Below the pieces are notes generated by a model. It ran no database searches. It worked only from the letters and a program-made list of their open reading frames with translations, and was not told the origin of the DNA. Below are positions 44,697 through 57,678 of a DNA stretch of 64,000 nucleotides, in pieces. The first letter of the stretch is position 1. Each line of letters begins with the position of its first letter. Source of the DNA: Tubulanus polymorphus. Taxonomy: Eukaryota; Nemertea; Palaeonemertea; Tubulaniformes; Tubulanidae. The position numbers were made by a program, and so were the translations under genes. The stretch lies in contig NC_134033.1 in assembly GCF_964204645.1 (NCBI RefSeq), positions 4,151,631-4,215,630 on the forward strand, written 5' to 3'.

Positions 44697-45204
44697 TATA
44701 TCAACAGCTGAAATTATGTTCTAATTCAAAGGTCTATCAACTAACTATTCTAACCTAACCTATTTATTCGGCCTACCCATTCAGGCTAGGGTTTGGGGGT
44801 AGGGAGGGGGATACTGAAATAGAGAGACATGTTATACAGGTCACACCGGAATTCTTCAGTCACTCTGTCATCATCATTCAACTTCAGGTTCAATCTTCTG
44901 TGACTAGGGGGTCTTGTTCTTCTCACTGAAGTAGAACATACAGGCCGTACCTGAATCGGGCCACTCTGTTGTGTGCTGGGGGTGAAGACACGTACTTTTC
45001 TCAGCGATGACCCTGAAATGGTCATGTTTATTTCAAGTTAAATATTTACATAATAGGCGTTGTCTTATAAAACAATAAATTTGAAAGAAACGGAAATTCT
45101 GAAAAAAGTAAAAAACCTGAAAATAGAGAGAAACCCATGAATAAAAGAAGCATGAAATACAGGATCCTGAAATAAAGATATTAGACATAAGTAATAAACA
45201 ACCT
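44697..45204. other. Host DNA right of the viral element
   Basis: A 79-aa frame at 44786-45025 (minus) has no recognisable domain. Nothing else supported. Confidence 0.3.
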
Positions 45205-45333
45205 GGGGCCAGTTGCTCAAAAGTTGGTTAAAGATAACCGGCCGTTAAATACCATAGTAACAATGAAATTTCAATTGTCACCATATCAACCAACCACTGG
45301 TTAACTCCAACCAACTTTTGAGCAACCGGCCCC
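45205..45333. mobile_element. Small MITE
   Basis: 129 bp. GGGGCCAGTTGCTCAAAAGT at the left and ACTTTTGAGCAACCGGCCCC at the right form terminal inverted repeats extending through GGTTAA / TTAACTCC. No coding capacity. Confidence 0.85.
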
Positions 45334-45808
45334 TGATCTGTAGACCCAGAGACCCGCTGGACCCTGACGTAAATAACAACCTATTTTCTAATTAACGCAT
45401 TTTATTTAAATCTGTATTAATATTCATGCATTTCTATAACTTACTAACTCACCGAGTAAGTTCCTAGACTAAACTTATGAAACATAATTTCAGCTGTTAA
45501 TGTCCTCTAACTTACAGTTTATCCAATCCTGTGCGTGTAATGTCTGAATTCCAATGATAATCATTGAGTCAATTTGAATCCTTGTGTTTTTGATAACAGT
45601 TCAGTGTTTTTTCACAGTTTATATCAATCCGGAATTACATTCCATTCCAAATATATCCTGAACAAGAAGCCAATTCAAATTCCATTTAATTTCCAGTAAC
45701 AGCTCAGCTTTTGAGAACAGTTAATCTTGGATTTCGTTTCAGCGCCATTCCGTTCATTCAGAATAAATCCTAGTATGTTCACAAGAGGTGTCTACTTTTT
45801 TACGGGAC
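45334..45808. other. No feature seen
   Basis: AT-rich intergenic or intronic sequence. Confidence 0.3.
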
Positions 45809-46063
45809 TCAGTTTGAGCACCTCTGTCCAGACTGGTAAACCATACCATCGCGACAACCTCTAGGTGTAAACATACACGGACAACCAAATGTAATAATCT
45901 GTGCGATCGAGAAGAATTGTCGAACACAATTAAGCTTCATATTTGATATTATCTTACTATCGGGGTCACTGGTCATAATCCATCTTCGCTCTATAAACTG
46001 CGCGGCTCTACAGAAATCAATAAATACATAATAGTTTCCATATTCATTTTCTGTTTCCACTTT
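45809..46063 (-). CDS. Hypothetical exon, Cys-containing
   Basis: A good acceptor (TCTTTTCCACAG) precedes KVETENEYGNYYVFIDFCRA; the frame ends near GCPCMFTPRGCRDGMVY, with a possible donor (GATG/GTATGG) or the TGA at 45809. Five cysteines suggest an extracellular product. Family not recognised; it could be an upstream exon of the expansin-like gene on the same strand, but there is no proof. Confidence 0.3.
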   Translation of the reverse strand, partial: KVETENEYGNYYVFIDFCRAAQFIERRWIMTSDPDSKIISNMKLNCVRQFFSIAQIITFGCPCMFTPRGCRDGMVYQSGQRCSN

Positions 46064-46389
46064 CTGTGGAAAAGACAATGAATTCCTCTCAGACCTAAAT
46101 TCGAACCATACAAATCATGAGAATTATAGCGCAGACTCGACACAATTTCAACCGAAGTCTTCGATGCAAGCTGGTGATGTTACCTTGGATTTTATATTTC
46201 CCTTAGCATTATTTCAAAGTGAAATTAGGGTGATTTAGTGATTTAAAAGCAACTGTCAGCTGGTCATTTTACAATAAACGGGCAATATGTAACAATCCGT
46301 AGTTTTCGTTTCGACTCCATTTACTTAGCCATTCAAAAATACGCTAGTGCTCGGTCATGCACGACCGTTGCATTTCAACACTACATACC

Positions 46390-47026
46390 AAATAACCAAG
46401 TATTACCAACTCTATTATTTGGTTGTGAAATTTGGGGTTACGAAAATCTCCGAGTTCTTGAGTGCGTGCAGCTGAAATTTTTTAAATATTTACTCAAGTT
46501 AAAGAAATCTACTAATAGCTCATTTGTCTATGGAGAACTGGGTCGTTTTCCTCTCGAAGTTTACGTACAGCTTAGAATTGTAAATTTTTGGGCAAAATTA
46601 ATAACTGATGATAAATTATCGTCAAAGGTTTACAGCTGTGTTTATAATTGCTATATTGATGGTCAAGCTAACTCTTGGATGGATTCTGTGAAGAACATTT
46701 TGCTCCGAAATGGGCTCGGATATATTTGGGAAAATCAAAATATTCCAAACGTGAATTACTTGATTCTGATTCTTAAACAGAGATTGCAGGATCAGTTTAT
46801 GCAAGTCTGGCATGCAAAACTTACTGATTCCACTATGGCTGTTACGTATTTAACAATCAAATGCCGTTTCGAAATGGAAAAGTATCTAACTGAATTAACC
46901 CCTAGGGACCGGTTAACTTTATGTAGATTTAGATGCTCAGCTCACAGGCTACCGGTGGAAGTTGGGCGGTGGCGAGGAATTGCCCGTGTCAATTTCACTC
47001 GACGCATTTACAATGCATTCAGTTAG
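46390..47026 (+). pseudogene. LINE ORF2 C-terminal fragment
   Basis: Starts in LFGCEIWGYENL..., a typical segment after the reverse transcriptase of non-LTR retrotransposons, and continues KKSTNSSFVYGELGRFPLEV and LPVEVGRWRG. The 5' part, including the RT catalytic region, is missing and the end is truncated. The same family occurs at 61985-63300. Confidence 0.75.
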
Positions 47027-47564
47027 ATCTAGTATAAAATAAGAACAAATCTACTCACCACTGTATATTTAATTTGAAGGTGAGCATATTTTTTTCAAAA
47101 AGTGTAACTTAATATGCTTGTGCTTGTGTATATATTGTGTATGTGTATTCTGCGATTGTAGTGTACGTTAATTGTTTGATAGTTATTTGCGTTTTGTAAA
47201 CTTTGAAATCCACAACTAGATATCAATCATTATTTTATAAAGGTATCAATCATGATGAAAGAAGAAATGAGAACACGCGGCATCGAAGTGTTATTAGGTT
47301 CGACGGAAAAAAAACTTCAATGAGCTGTGTTTATGGACGGGTTAGAACTGGACGCGCCAGTCAGACACGTAGCTGATTTCAGCAGAGACGATCAGTTTAA
47401 TTGTGTTATATAGAATGTTACTTACGGGTGATACTATTGTCTTTAAACACCAATTATCACCCGATGCTAAAACTCTGTAAGTTTTCTGTTCAAGTCACCT
47501 GTCATATAAGTTAATTCTGAGCTCTACCGTACAAAACAATTGATAGTTTATTCACACTGACGAT
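47027..47564. other. No feature seen
   Basis: Intergenic sequence between the LINE fragment and the receptor exon. Confidence 0.3.
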
Positions 47565-47820
47565 TTATATTTGTTCGTTTCTGATGAAACTCGCATAAAA
47601 AAAAACAACAAAGAAATTGGAAAAGAAATTAAAACAAGCGATGATCCAGATGAAAGCCGTGAGAACAGTGTTCTCATTGAGGTCAGAACAGGATAATAAT
47701 TGATCAGGATCCTGGAGACACCGGTCAATATTCGGTGCAATACAACATAATTCATACGCGTCCGAAGCGAGGACATATAAAGACGTCAGATTATCAAAGA
47801 TATTATTTTCCACAGAAATT
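47565..47820 (-). pseudogene. LGR-type (leucine-rich repeat) GPCR exon fragment
   Basis: Encodes the hinge and first membrane helix of rhodopsin-family LGR receptors: NIFDNLTSLYVLASDAYELC, the CCIAP motif, a DxLLSCSDL segment and TAFIWIIACFNFFSNFFVVFF as TM1, then FIRNEQI and TAA. The next helices are not found downstream on this strand. A lone exon or relic of a relaxin/GRL101-like receptor. Confidence 0.55.
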
Positions 47821-48605
47821 ATTCGAGATTTGTCAGAAAAGAGACTTTACGACAGAAAAGGGATGTTTGGTGACAAAGTAGTCGAGAAACTGGACAGACA
47901 GTTCTGTGTACGCCGTAGCTGACCGGGTAACTGGTGCCGATGCGGGAAATATTTTCTAAAGAAACGGCTCGATTCAGTCGTGATACCTGCTGGAACCGGC
48001 CAGCTCAGGCGACGAGACAGTTTGATAAGTTTCGATTTAGATAAATCACACGAGCAATGGAGTATTGGGCATCGATTTCATACATTAGTAGAACTTTATT
48101 TTTTGTTTTCGTTTAAAATATGCGCACGCTTCCAAACGTAGTTGACTTGAAGCAAAATTGTTGGTAAAAGAAGTAAAATTTCACCCCGATTCTAGAATAA
48201 ATTGCTTCTCAATTTGCATCTAATATAAAAGAATTGTTTACCCTAGATTTTACGCGAGAACCACGTGCCAAATGATTCCTCTTTCATAGGAATAAAAGTT
48301 GAATCACTTCCATGAAAATCGACCCCCGCAGACACCGACTGACTATAAGCCCGGAAATGTTGCGGCAATATCGTTCTTGACTCCTCGAAAGGAATTGTCG
48401 TCCATGCGTCTGATAGGATCAGCTTACGGAGGTCAGACAATTTTATTCATCTAACGATTTTCACTTTTTGCTTGCTTCCTCTGTTTGCTTATCCAGCGCG
48501 CATTATCAATCATCCAAACGTTCTGTTAAACTTCCTCAATCAGATAGATTATAGTTCTAGATATGTATACGGTATATGTGAATCAATCCTTTCAATGTAA
48601 CAATA
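47821..48605. other. Upstream region of the Ig receptor gene
   Basis: Intergenic. The promoter of the plus-strand Ig gene should lie here; no clear TATA box is identified. A 65-aa minus frame at 48243-48440 is not supported. Confidence 0.35.
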
Positions 48606-51600
48606 ATGAAGACGCGTTTGTTCTCAATCATCTGCACAGTTTTTTTACTGCTGGGAAATTGTTACATTACAGAAATATCTGGAACTAATACGGATACAAT
48701 AAGTAAGTAACTGACCGCCGTTACTCGACTTTGTGATGATATTTTTGCCTGATTTGCAAATCTTTGGTCGATGGCGCCAGAGTCAATGATGTAGATAATA
48801 TAATTGCTACGGGCCCTATAAAATGTATCTGACGAATAAGAACAAACTATTATCAGGAGATTTACAAACTATGAGATCCTGTCTGACACGTGACTCGTTT
48901 ATTTGACCGCACACATACGTATTCCTCCTCCTCATCCGATTGACTTTATTTTTCGTGAAGTTTGAATCTTCATGGCTGGTTGATAAAGACGAGTCCCTTA
49001 TAATCACCTCAAAAACCAGGGGAAAAGCAGAATATTGAGCAAAGGGGGAAGGCAGTGTATTACCAGGTAAATAATGTTTTATGCGTTCATAAAAATGTGC
49101 GCATTGCCTACAGTAGTTTCTGGCAGGCGCTACAAATAGCAATCTATGTAGATTTTAATTGTGGTTAGTTTCATCATTAATATGATTGATCTCACTATCA
49201 GAAATTATCTTTACACGAGGCATGGGACGGGTTCGATACCCTCTAATCCCCCCCCCCTCCTTGGATTTTCTCCTGATAAGTTATTCGAAGTTTGACCGAG
49301 TGCTGTCAATTCATTCGTTTCAGTATTTCTTTCAAAGCCAGATCTCGGAGGAAACCCCGACAGTAAAACACAAGGAGAAATTGTAAATTACACTTGTAAA
49401 ATTGTCGGAAATTTTAATGTAATATTCCAAGAGAAGAGAAGAGCTTCAGAACAATGGGAAACAATTCCAGACGACAAGCTTCACAGAGCTAGCGTAAAGA
49501 ATGTCCATTCCGTTGAGCTAATACTCCAAGCAGATTTCAAACTACACAATGGAACGTCATTTAGATGTCTTGTAAAGGAAAGCCCAACAGATCCCGAACC
49601 TATTCAGTTTGATCTAATCGTACTAGTTAATCGAACTGGTAAGTAACAGTTTGTGTAGCTAATTGAAATAGTTAAAAGATTTTAGAACATTAAAACTTGC
49701 TTTCTTGGTTTCCTACAAATATCAAAGAGTCAAATTGTGCCGATAAAATGTCCAATGTCTGGTGTTTTTAGTTTCATCCGTAGTTTCATTTTCTATTAAA
49801 AATGTCCCTGGTCAAGTGCTGAACACATGTGGAGAATGGACGACCAATTTTTTGAAAGTGTTCATTTAAAATAATCTCATGTAAATATCATCTGTTTCGA
49901 CATCGAATTTACTTTTGTTTTCACGCATTATTTTCGTTGAACCGCGGTTTGTTGCCTCCTCGTTGATGTATTTATTCCGTCCGTTCATCTCCGTACAAGA
50001 ATAAATTTTGTGTCAACCATTTTACGGCTCTCAGATTTAAGAATTAGATCGTTGATTTCACAGTCTGAAGCACTGTTTTCTGACTGGCCACGCAGGAAGT
50101 ATTCTTTATTAGGCGCCGCATTCATAACGGATCTCATTTTCGTGTTTGTTGTTCATTTTATGCGAAAAGGCACATTGATTTACAAATCAGCTATTTTGCG
50201 TTCCGGGTACTGTACTTAGTTTACGCAAAGATCCAGCATAAGGTTTTCTAGAATTTTTGCACAGTCAAAAGAGTGAAAAAATTGCCTAACATCATTAACT
50301 TCATCAGGTGACGGGGGAAACCAATGGCATTTACTGAAAAATGGCTAAAAGCTGGGTGGGTCTAGGAGGAGGTATGACATCATGTGACCAGTGATAGTTA
50401 ATTACTATTAGGCGTTACTACGGTGTTGAATGCATATTGTTCATTACGGAAAACACTTTTTTCCAGGCTACTTTGAAAGCAAAACCGCACGCAGTGAAAG
50501 TTACTTTCAAAATGTAGTTTTTTTTCTCTCATTTCAGATGATTCAAGTTCCACTCAAATCCCGATGACTGAAACCACTACATTCGGGTCAGTATTCATTT
50601 CGAGCTAAAAATGTCCGACGGAAAAAGTTCCTAGACGATGTACGGGTTCCTGTTGTTTCGTAACAACGGCTGATACTAGACTACGTATCACACTCTGCTT
50701 TGCGGTCTATGTGTTTTGTGAAATAGCTTGATTCGATATCTCGCTTGTCTCTGGTTTCCGAATAAGAATCACGTGCTGGTTGGTGTATTCATAATGCTGA
50801 TGTTTAGATCTGTTGGGGTCAATGAAACTGGAATTGTAATAAAAACTGGGACATTCACTAATTATTCATGTCGTTTTCTACCATCAGCTGAAAATTTGGG
50901 AATAAAGGCAATCGAAAAATATGTGACATCGATGCCGCTACCACCAGCCCTGCTTTTGTTCAATTCTTCGCTGGTAATTTGTTTTTTGATTGTAAATTTC
51001 GTCCTTTTCATTCAGAGTTCGCCTGGTTACTACTGAAGAAAAGTTTCGCTCGAAAAACAAGGTCATTATAAATTTAACTTATAAAGGCAAACTTTCATAT
51101 AACTTCCATGCGTTTTTTACGTAAAAGTCCCCGGATCCAACACGCATTAATACCCACTTAACGTAGGGTAAAACAAAACAAACTTTGGAATAATTATATA
51201 CATAAAATATAATTTTCATCACCTTAATATTTATTGATATATTCATTTTTTTTTCTTAGACTGACCCAACCGTCCAGCCTAAACTGGGCCACACTGTCCG
51301 GACCACACATGACTGGACCATGTCGATAGTTTACATCATTAGTGGAGTTATCGGTTTCCTCCTCATCATCGTTATTATCGTAGTCATCGTTTGCAGGTAT
51401 TTACTAAACAAACACGGTAGATTTCTGAAGAGATTATAACTGTGTCTGATTGGACCGAAGTTCAATATCAAGGTCGATTGTAGAGCTCTATAACTAATGA
51501 TAAGCGGTTGTCGTTAGTTCCAAGTCGAGTTTGTCGGTGACGTCATGTATAAATGATAACGTAACCGCGCGCGTGTCTACTTGTCACTTCGTATCGAACA

Positions 51601-52501
51601 TACACGACAAATGTTGCTATTATATTGTGGGCTTTCCTGAAAAAAATGGCTGATAACCAAAAAAACTAGTCACAGTGGCTTTATGTCACAACAAATAGCC
51701 GAACGTGACGAACGTGATAAAGCATTTTGATTTTTTAATTGATCGGAAAACAGGTTTTCGTAAGGTAGGCCTACTGGCAGTACATTAATTGTTCAAATTC
51801 CAATAAAAAATGTCGAAGTTCCAATTTTCTCTAATTATTCTTCAAAGTAATGACGACTTTGATAAACTCATAGGAATTGCAGATACGGACCAATACACGA
51901 GCTTTTTATGCGGAGTTAACTCTTCTTTTCAAGAAGTTTTTCTAGATGCGGGCTTTGCAGTAAATGATCTGAACAGTATGATCTCTGATCAAAATCTTAC
52001 ATTATTTCAACATTTCTTTCTCGCTCGATTTCTTCAGCGCAAAACTACCCATTTTTCAGACGCAGGCGACTTTCCAGTGGAGATCGTGTGGACACTACAC
52101 CCGAGTCTACAACACCGCAGCAACAAGTCGAGATGGTGTATGGAGTCAACGAGGAGTTGAATGATGTCATAGATTCGGGTAACGAAACTGACATACCACA
52201 CACCAGCAATCAGAAAGTTACTACAGATCCGTGCGTGGATACTGAGGCCACAAACAACAAATATACGACTCCTTATATGGATATGGGAGCAGGGGGAGAC
52301 ACGCATAGAGATCAGTTCTCGAATCCCGAACCTTTCGTGACGTATCATCAGTTAACGGAAGATACTGGTGAACCTGTGAAAGATGATATTCAACATTATT
52401 CTTACGCTTCTGTTGAATATACTCATGATCAATTTCCCTTAAGGGCTGCCGCTGGACAAACAGTAACTGATTGTACATACACAAAACATACTAGGTTTTA
52501 A
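48606..52501 (+). CDS. Ig-domain transmembrane receptor with ITIM and YxxM motifs (5 exons)
   Basis: Exons 48606-48702, 49324-49638, 50538-50590, 51260-51396, 52060-52501, all with GT-AG borders and matching phases, give 347 aa. Residues 1-25 are a signal peptide (MKTRLFSIICTVFLLLGNC). One Ig-like domain has cysteines 57 and 114, followed by a Thr/Ser stalk, a membrane helix at about 176-200 (SIVYIISGVIGFLLIIVII) and a CRRRR stop-transfer. The ~145-residue tail has VTYHQL (Y296), an ITIM that could recruit SHP phosphatases, and PYMDM (Y273), a YxxM PI3-kinase SH2 site, plus more tyrosines. Likely an immune-type or adhesion receptor; ligand unknown. Confidence 0.8.
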
Positions 52502-53540
52502 TATATCGTTTCAATGGTTACAACATCTGCTAAATGAAATCGACTAAAACTACTTTATCGAAACAATAATTGATTTCACATTTAGCATATGATAATCAAC
52601 CAGGTGTCTAGTTTGGTTTGAGTCTCTGACTTGTGCAGCAGACGGATGGGGTGTCAGATCCGTCCACATCACTGCACCACGCAACTGATGAACTGGGTTG
52701 TCCATAACATTCTCCCTTTAAAAAGGACATCACCGAGAAATATCGTGAATCTTTAGCAAATGTTTACTTTGGTCGAATTATATTCAAACTGTAAATTGAA
52801 ATTCCAATGATTAATCTTCAAAAATTAATCTTAAAATCGTTACCTTAAATAGAGTAAGCATGAAGTCAAATAGTCATTTGTAGCTTAACTAGATTATTTT
52901 TTAGCAAGTATGAGCTTTGTCGAAAATTTGGTAATGTTTATGAGACAAGGAATGCTTTACGTAGATAAAAAGGATTTTCAACAAGGATAGACACAAAATA
53001 GATATAATTGTCGAACGGATATGTAAATAGATATAATATAGTATTATGTACAATCAGACTTTGTGCTGAAAAACCATCGTGAAAATTACAGCTGGCATCA
53101 ACTGTGTGTAACGAATCCCAAAAGAAGAGAAAGATAAAGTTAGAAAAGTCACTTTTTATGTTAATAGTTCATTGGTTATCTCGCTTGCCGCAAACTCTTA
53201 ACGTTTTTGTAATCGTTTGACAACTATGACGTCATGCCAATGCTAGTTAAATTGTTCGAAAGTCGTAGTAAAAATAACGCCGACGCTTCTCTTTTTCGTA
53301 GTAACTACAAATTGAAACTCCGTTTACGTTAAATATTAGACACAGCTGAAAATGACTTAACATAATGTTTCGATTATCCCCATCAACAAAGCGTCGCCAG
53401 ATTTATGATTTAATGGTCCACAAAAGTTATTTCATCACATATTTGCTCGTTAATTGCTACCAACATGCATGTATAACTGGCTTAGATCCAGAAATCTAAA
53501 AATGAAACTTCTGGGTATAACGAGGTCATGCGCCAGAATG
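52502..53540. other. 3' region of Ig receptor gene and intergenic
   Basis: Probably 3' UTR then intergenic. No strong AATAAA close to the stop. Nothing else supported. Confidence 0.3.
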
Positions 53541-55596
53541 TCAGTAGATGGCGCCACGTAAATGTAAATATAGTCGTTCTGGGAAACCCAGAAATAATTT
53601 TGAAAAAATAAACGGCAACCCGAATTCGATTTTATGCTATCACGCCGTAACTCGTAAGTTTAAACACGGTTCACAACTCGAAAGTGAAACGGATCATGAT
53701 AGCGACACGAATACGAATACGCTCCAAACATTTCCATGGTAAGAGGATGGAAAAAACGGTACTTAAAAATAATTACATAAACGTTAATTAATTAAAGCAT
53801 TTAAAACATCATAAACTGGACTCACATTCTACCGCAGAGGTCTCGACATCTACCGCAGAGATTCAGAATTACGATTTAGACCGGACCTGGTACCAATTTC
53901 TGTCCACACAGATTCAGACTGGTCTAAAATTTGGACCGAACCTGGTTCGCTCTTTTAGAACCAAATTTAGACCGGTCTAAATTTCGTCTTTTGAACGCGC
54001 CCTTAGAATAAACCGAATTAGTCTTGGGTCAAACGACAACCTTTCCTGGTTATACTCCCAAGTAGGCATTTGGTCGGGAGCACTCGGAGATCTTCAGTGA
54101 CGATGAAGAAATGCTTCGAAAATATTAACAGTAAGAAACGATATTTATTATTTCCACAGAAAATCCGTGGACACACATTTCATGGGGTCGTGGGTGGTCG
54201 TGTACGTACGGAAGTGGATACGTAATGTCCTATCTATATGAGGTACAACCAAAAATTATCACGATTGATCAGGATTCGCAATTGAGATTCACTTGGGGTA
54301 AATTGATGAATATGTACGAACAAACTACGTTTTAACAATAGACTTTACCACTATATATTTGACTACAAGCAACGTATGAATATATCTATATCAGACTATT
54401 TTACACTACTAGGCTACTATATCTGTTAGGCCACACAAAGAATAACCCTAGTTTCTCATCAGATTTTTATCTGGAAAGTGACGAAGGCGGGCGAATTTTA
54501 TCTTTATTATTTTTTCGAATGAAAAAGTTGAAATAAAAAGCTAAACCTGAGACTTATAGAACAAACGCGGGAGGGAAGTTTTTTTTCCAATGCCAAACAA
54601 ATACCATTAATGCAAGTAGAACATATGCCCAAAAAAAAACTTTATTTAGAATTAAGTAGCTCCCAAAAACCTATAAAATCAAACTATATCGACTCATTTA
54701 ATGGAAACTAATTTTCGCAGGTTTCACGCTTCCTCGTAATATGGAAAATGAAACGAACCTGGCGCTGTTTTTGTCACCGTAAATGTTGATTACATGTACG
54801 TCGAGGATGAGCATATTAACGCCCGCAGATAAAAATACCACTGTCGTGGACACTATACAGCTACGCAGGCGAGCGGGTTTTAATTTTTTATCAAAAAACG
54901 CATTTGTCTTTTTAGTTTTTATTAGGGATTTTTTCATGGTGTGGGTGGCATTTGACTTTCTTGAGAAACTAGTTTGTCGTGTGGTCTTAGACTACCAACC
55001 GATGACTACTACGATCAACGTTCGTTATAACGCCAACATACTTAATGTGGTCGCTCACTTAACGCCATCGTGTTTCAGAGAACAAATCTGCCAAATCCAA
55101 CACAAACGAAAATGCTATTCTGTATGAGATGTCAATTTTGTTATAATGCGGTGTGTTCAATTGGTCCCAATAGTGGCATTTAAAAGGACTTCTACTGTAT
55201 ATCCATACGACACTACTTTACGTATTTGACTACATCTATATTATGAACATAACTATAATGAATCACATTTGACTAATGCCCTACCGTAGCAATTTGTTTC
55301 GAAGTTCGACGATAAGTAGATACTGTTTCTTTTTTATTTTGTGTCTATATTTTCCCGTGGACTCTAAAACGAATTTCGTTTTAGAGTCCATGATTTTCCG
55401 AAGCAAGCTTTCTATGAGTACATTTAAACGACTGTAAGACATCTCTAGAGAATGCTGAGCAGCAGGTTTGACTAGTTCGCCATCTAGAGGTAATACAAGT
55501 TTTGAATCTGTCTTCAGTCTGGTAACCACGCCCATACCTATTAGATTACATCGTCCCGGGTATGACACCATCGGTTGAAGAGTTCTTTAAATCTAC
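53541..55596. other. Intergenic, weak signals only
   Basis: 53548 starts a small basic frame with an in-frame GTAAGT donor at about 53652, too weak to call. 53870-54005 contains repeated GACCGGTCTAAATTT-type words like those at 59300-59790, probably a repeat element. Confidence 0.3.
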
Positions 55597-56754
55597 TCAA
55601 TATTTGGTGGCTGGACTAAAATTTAATTTCGCTCGACACATATAAAACACTCGTTTGTTGACGATGAAAGCCAAGAAAACCAGAAAACATTGACACGAAT
55701 TCAACAAATTGAAGAACTACCAGAGATAATCGTTATTTACGAACGACGCTACGAACCCGACCACCCACGTGACCCCGGTCACTAAAGCCATCCGGTAGAA
55801 AATGAATGTGGTCGTTCTCTTCTGTTTGGCGTTAGATGAAGAAGTGGACATCGCGGTGAATGACCGGTGAATGCGGTAAACTGTAGCTACGAATAGAATC
55901 ATACTGACCAGATCGATAATACCGATCGGTAGAACGAACGCCATCAATTGGGCAAAACTGGAACTAAACCAACAAGTAACGGGGCTACCGTAAACCGCAC
56001 CGGAGTAGTGAGTGGTATCGGTGTTGTGTAGGACGATACAGGGTCCGACAATGAGGAGTGGAGAAAGCCAAACTGATAGTAGATAGTACAGTAACATCTT
56101 AGGAGAATCGACCGGTTTACGAATAGCAGAAAATTTAGTGAACATATGAACAGAAACAGAGGCCATAGAAGCGAAAACAACCATCCAAATATAGTGTTTA
56201 ACAGCGGCCATCGACACGCATAGTAATCGATTATCAATGCCGATCAGGCTGGAAATATGAAGAGTTTGAGCCACGGCGAGAGTTATACAGAGATTGACGA
56301 TGAGTTTACCGGGAAGAGTTCGCAGATCGGGAATATTCAAATAGATTACGACCGTTATCACGAGACTGACGACGGACAGACAGCTACAGGTGAAGGTTAT
56401 CAGAAAATCGCGATCGGAAAATAACGAACTGACCGTTATTTTGAATTTTGAATTGTTTTGTCGTCTGCAAACCATGGCTCCTGTACTAGAATACACTCGC
56501 ACGCAGTCGATGATTTTAGTGGAACATTTACTCGATTTTATTATCTGCGTTTTTCCGTCGTCTCTGATGAATTGGAAAATTCTGTAGTATTTGAAAGACG
56601 GGTTGGACTGGGCTAGAAAAAAGTTACTTCCGGTTTGGGTCATATTATTTTCTACGTCTGCCTCTGTATCGATGATGTCACGGCCAGTATTCTTAGTCAA
56701 ACTCGTAGTCGACAACTCGTAACTGGAAATGGTCACCAGACTGCCATCATTACC
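55597..56754 (-). pseudogene. Class B (Methuselah/adhesion-like) GPCR exon with internal TAG
   Basis: The frame from 56754 encodes an ectodomain remnant and membrane helices TM1 to TM6: LITFTCSCLSVVSLVITVV, LPGKLIVNLCITLAVAQTL, WMVVFASMASVSVHMFTKF, and others, typical of secretin-superfamily receptors of the Methuselah or adhesion type. At 55717-55719 an in-frame TAG follows DYLW; beyond it the same frame continues through a complete TM7 (FFNLLNSCQCFLVFLAFIVN) to a TGA at 55597. The exon's 5' side abuts the second viral fragment at 56755. A pseudogene, a nonsense allele or an assembly error. Confidence 0.75.
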
Positions 56755-57085
56755 AGTAATAGGGATAATAGGCTTTCAAGCCAAAGGTCGAACGGTCGAG
56801 CTCATAAAAAATGAAAATTATGAAAATAATAACAATTTCTACTTGAATTAGTCACGAAACTCATAAAAAATGAAAAATAATTCTCACACACTCGAATTTA
56901 TTTTTCATTTTTACTCGCTAGAAAAAAGTGTGAGTGAAATAAATTCGAGCGCGCGAGAATTATTTTTCATTTTCTATGAGTTTCACTCCTAATTCAAGTA
57001 GAAATTGTTATTATTTTCATGTTTTTCATTTTTAATGAACTCGACCATTCAACCTTTGATATGAAAGCCCATTACCCCTATTACT
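56755..57085. repeat. Terminal palindrome of the second viral fragment
   Basis: 331 bp with arms of about 160 bases. Ends AGTAATAGGG...CCCCTATTACT; AATAATAACAATTTCTACTTG occurs on one arm and its complement on the other. Only the outer ~50 bases match the 44.3-kb palindrome; the inner parts differ. Confidence 0.85.
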
Positions 57086-57237
57086 CTTAAAATATTCATA
57101 TACATGAATAAAATATATATATGAATAACATATAAATTGATAGATTATTCAATATAAAAGTCTGAGTGAAATAATTCATATTTAAAAAATTGAATATTTA
57201 TATTTGAATGAGTTTTAATAAAAATTTTGTTATAAAA

Positions 57238-57402
57238 ATGAAGAAAGAAGAAGAAGAACCCAACTTTGAAATCGAAATCAATGAAAACAATAAATCATTT
57301 TCACAGTTTTACATTAAAAATTATATTTCAGTCACAAATTTAGTGTCCGCCAGACATTATAAAATTGAAAACATTACTATGATTAATCAACTCTTTTATT
57401 AA
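57238..57402 (+). CDS. Short ORF next to viral terminus
   Basis: Acidic start MKKEEEEPNFEIEINEN, then SFSQFYIKNYISVTNLVSAR; 54 aa. The upstream sequence TTTTAATAAAAATTTTGTTA resembles the replication-class motif of the large element, and MKKE matches the IKKE that opens the polymerase frame there. It may be the start of a truncated terminal gene. Duplicated in inverse at 58699-58827. Confidence 0.4.
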   Translation: MKKEEEEPNFEIEINENNKSFSQFYIKNYISVTNLVSARHYKIENITMINQLFY

Positions 57403-57678
57403 TGATAAGTGTAAATACATAATTGAATATGATTTATAATTTTCCAAATATTTATGATAAATCTGTTAGATAAATAGATATTGAAACAGAAATATATATG
57501 ATAAAACTATTTATATTACTTTCTTGGCAAGAATCTTGGATTCTTACTCGTACGTCTAGTACATAGATATATAAATTAGTTTTATAATAATAAAAAACAT
57601 AACATTATTAATCTAGATATAGAAATAGTTATAATATTATCTATTTTTATATTTTCAACCAATTTAACAATCTATTGC

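Noticed and set aside
44786-45025. 79-codon minus-strand frame
   Set aside because: No family, no splice or promoter support.
53548-53742. Small basic protein starting MAPRKCKYS
   Set aside because: Too short, unknown family; an internal GTAAGT would make it a first exon, but no partner exon was found.
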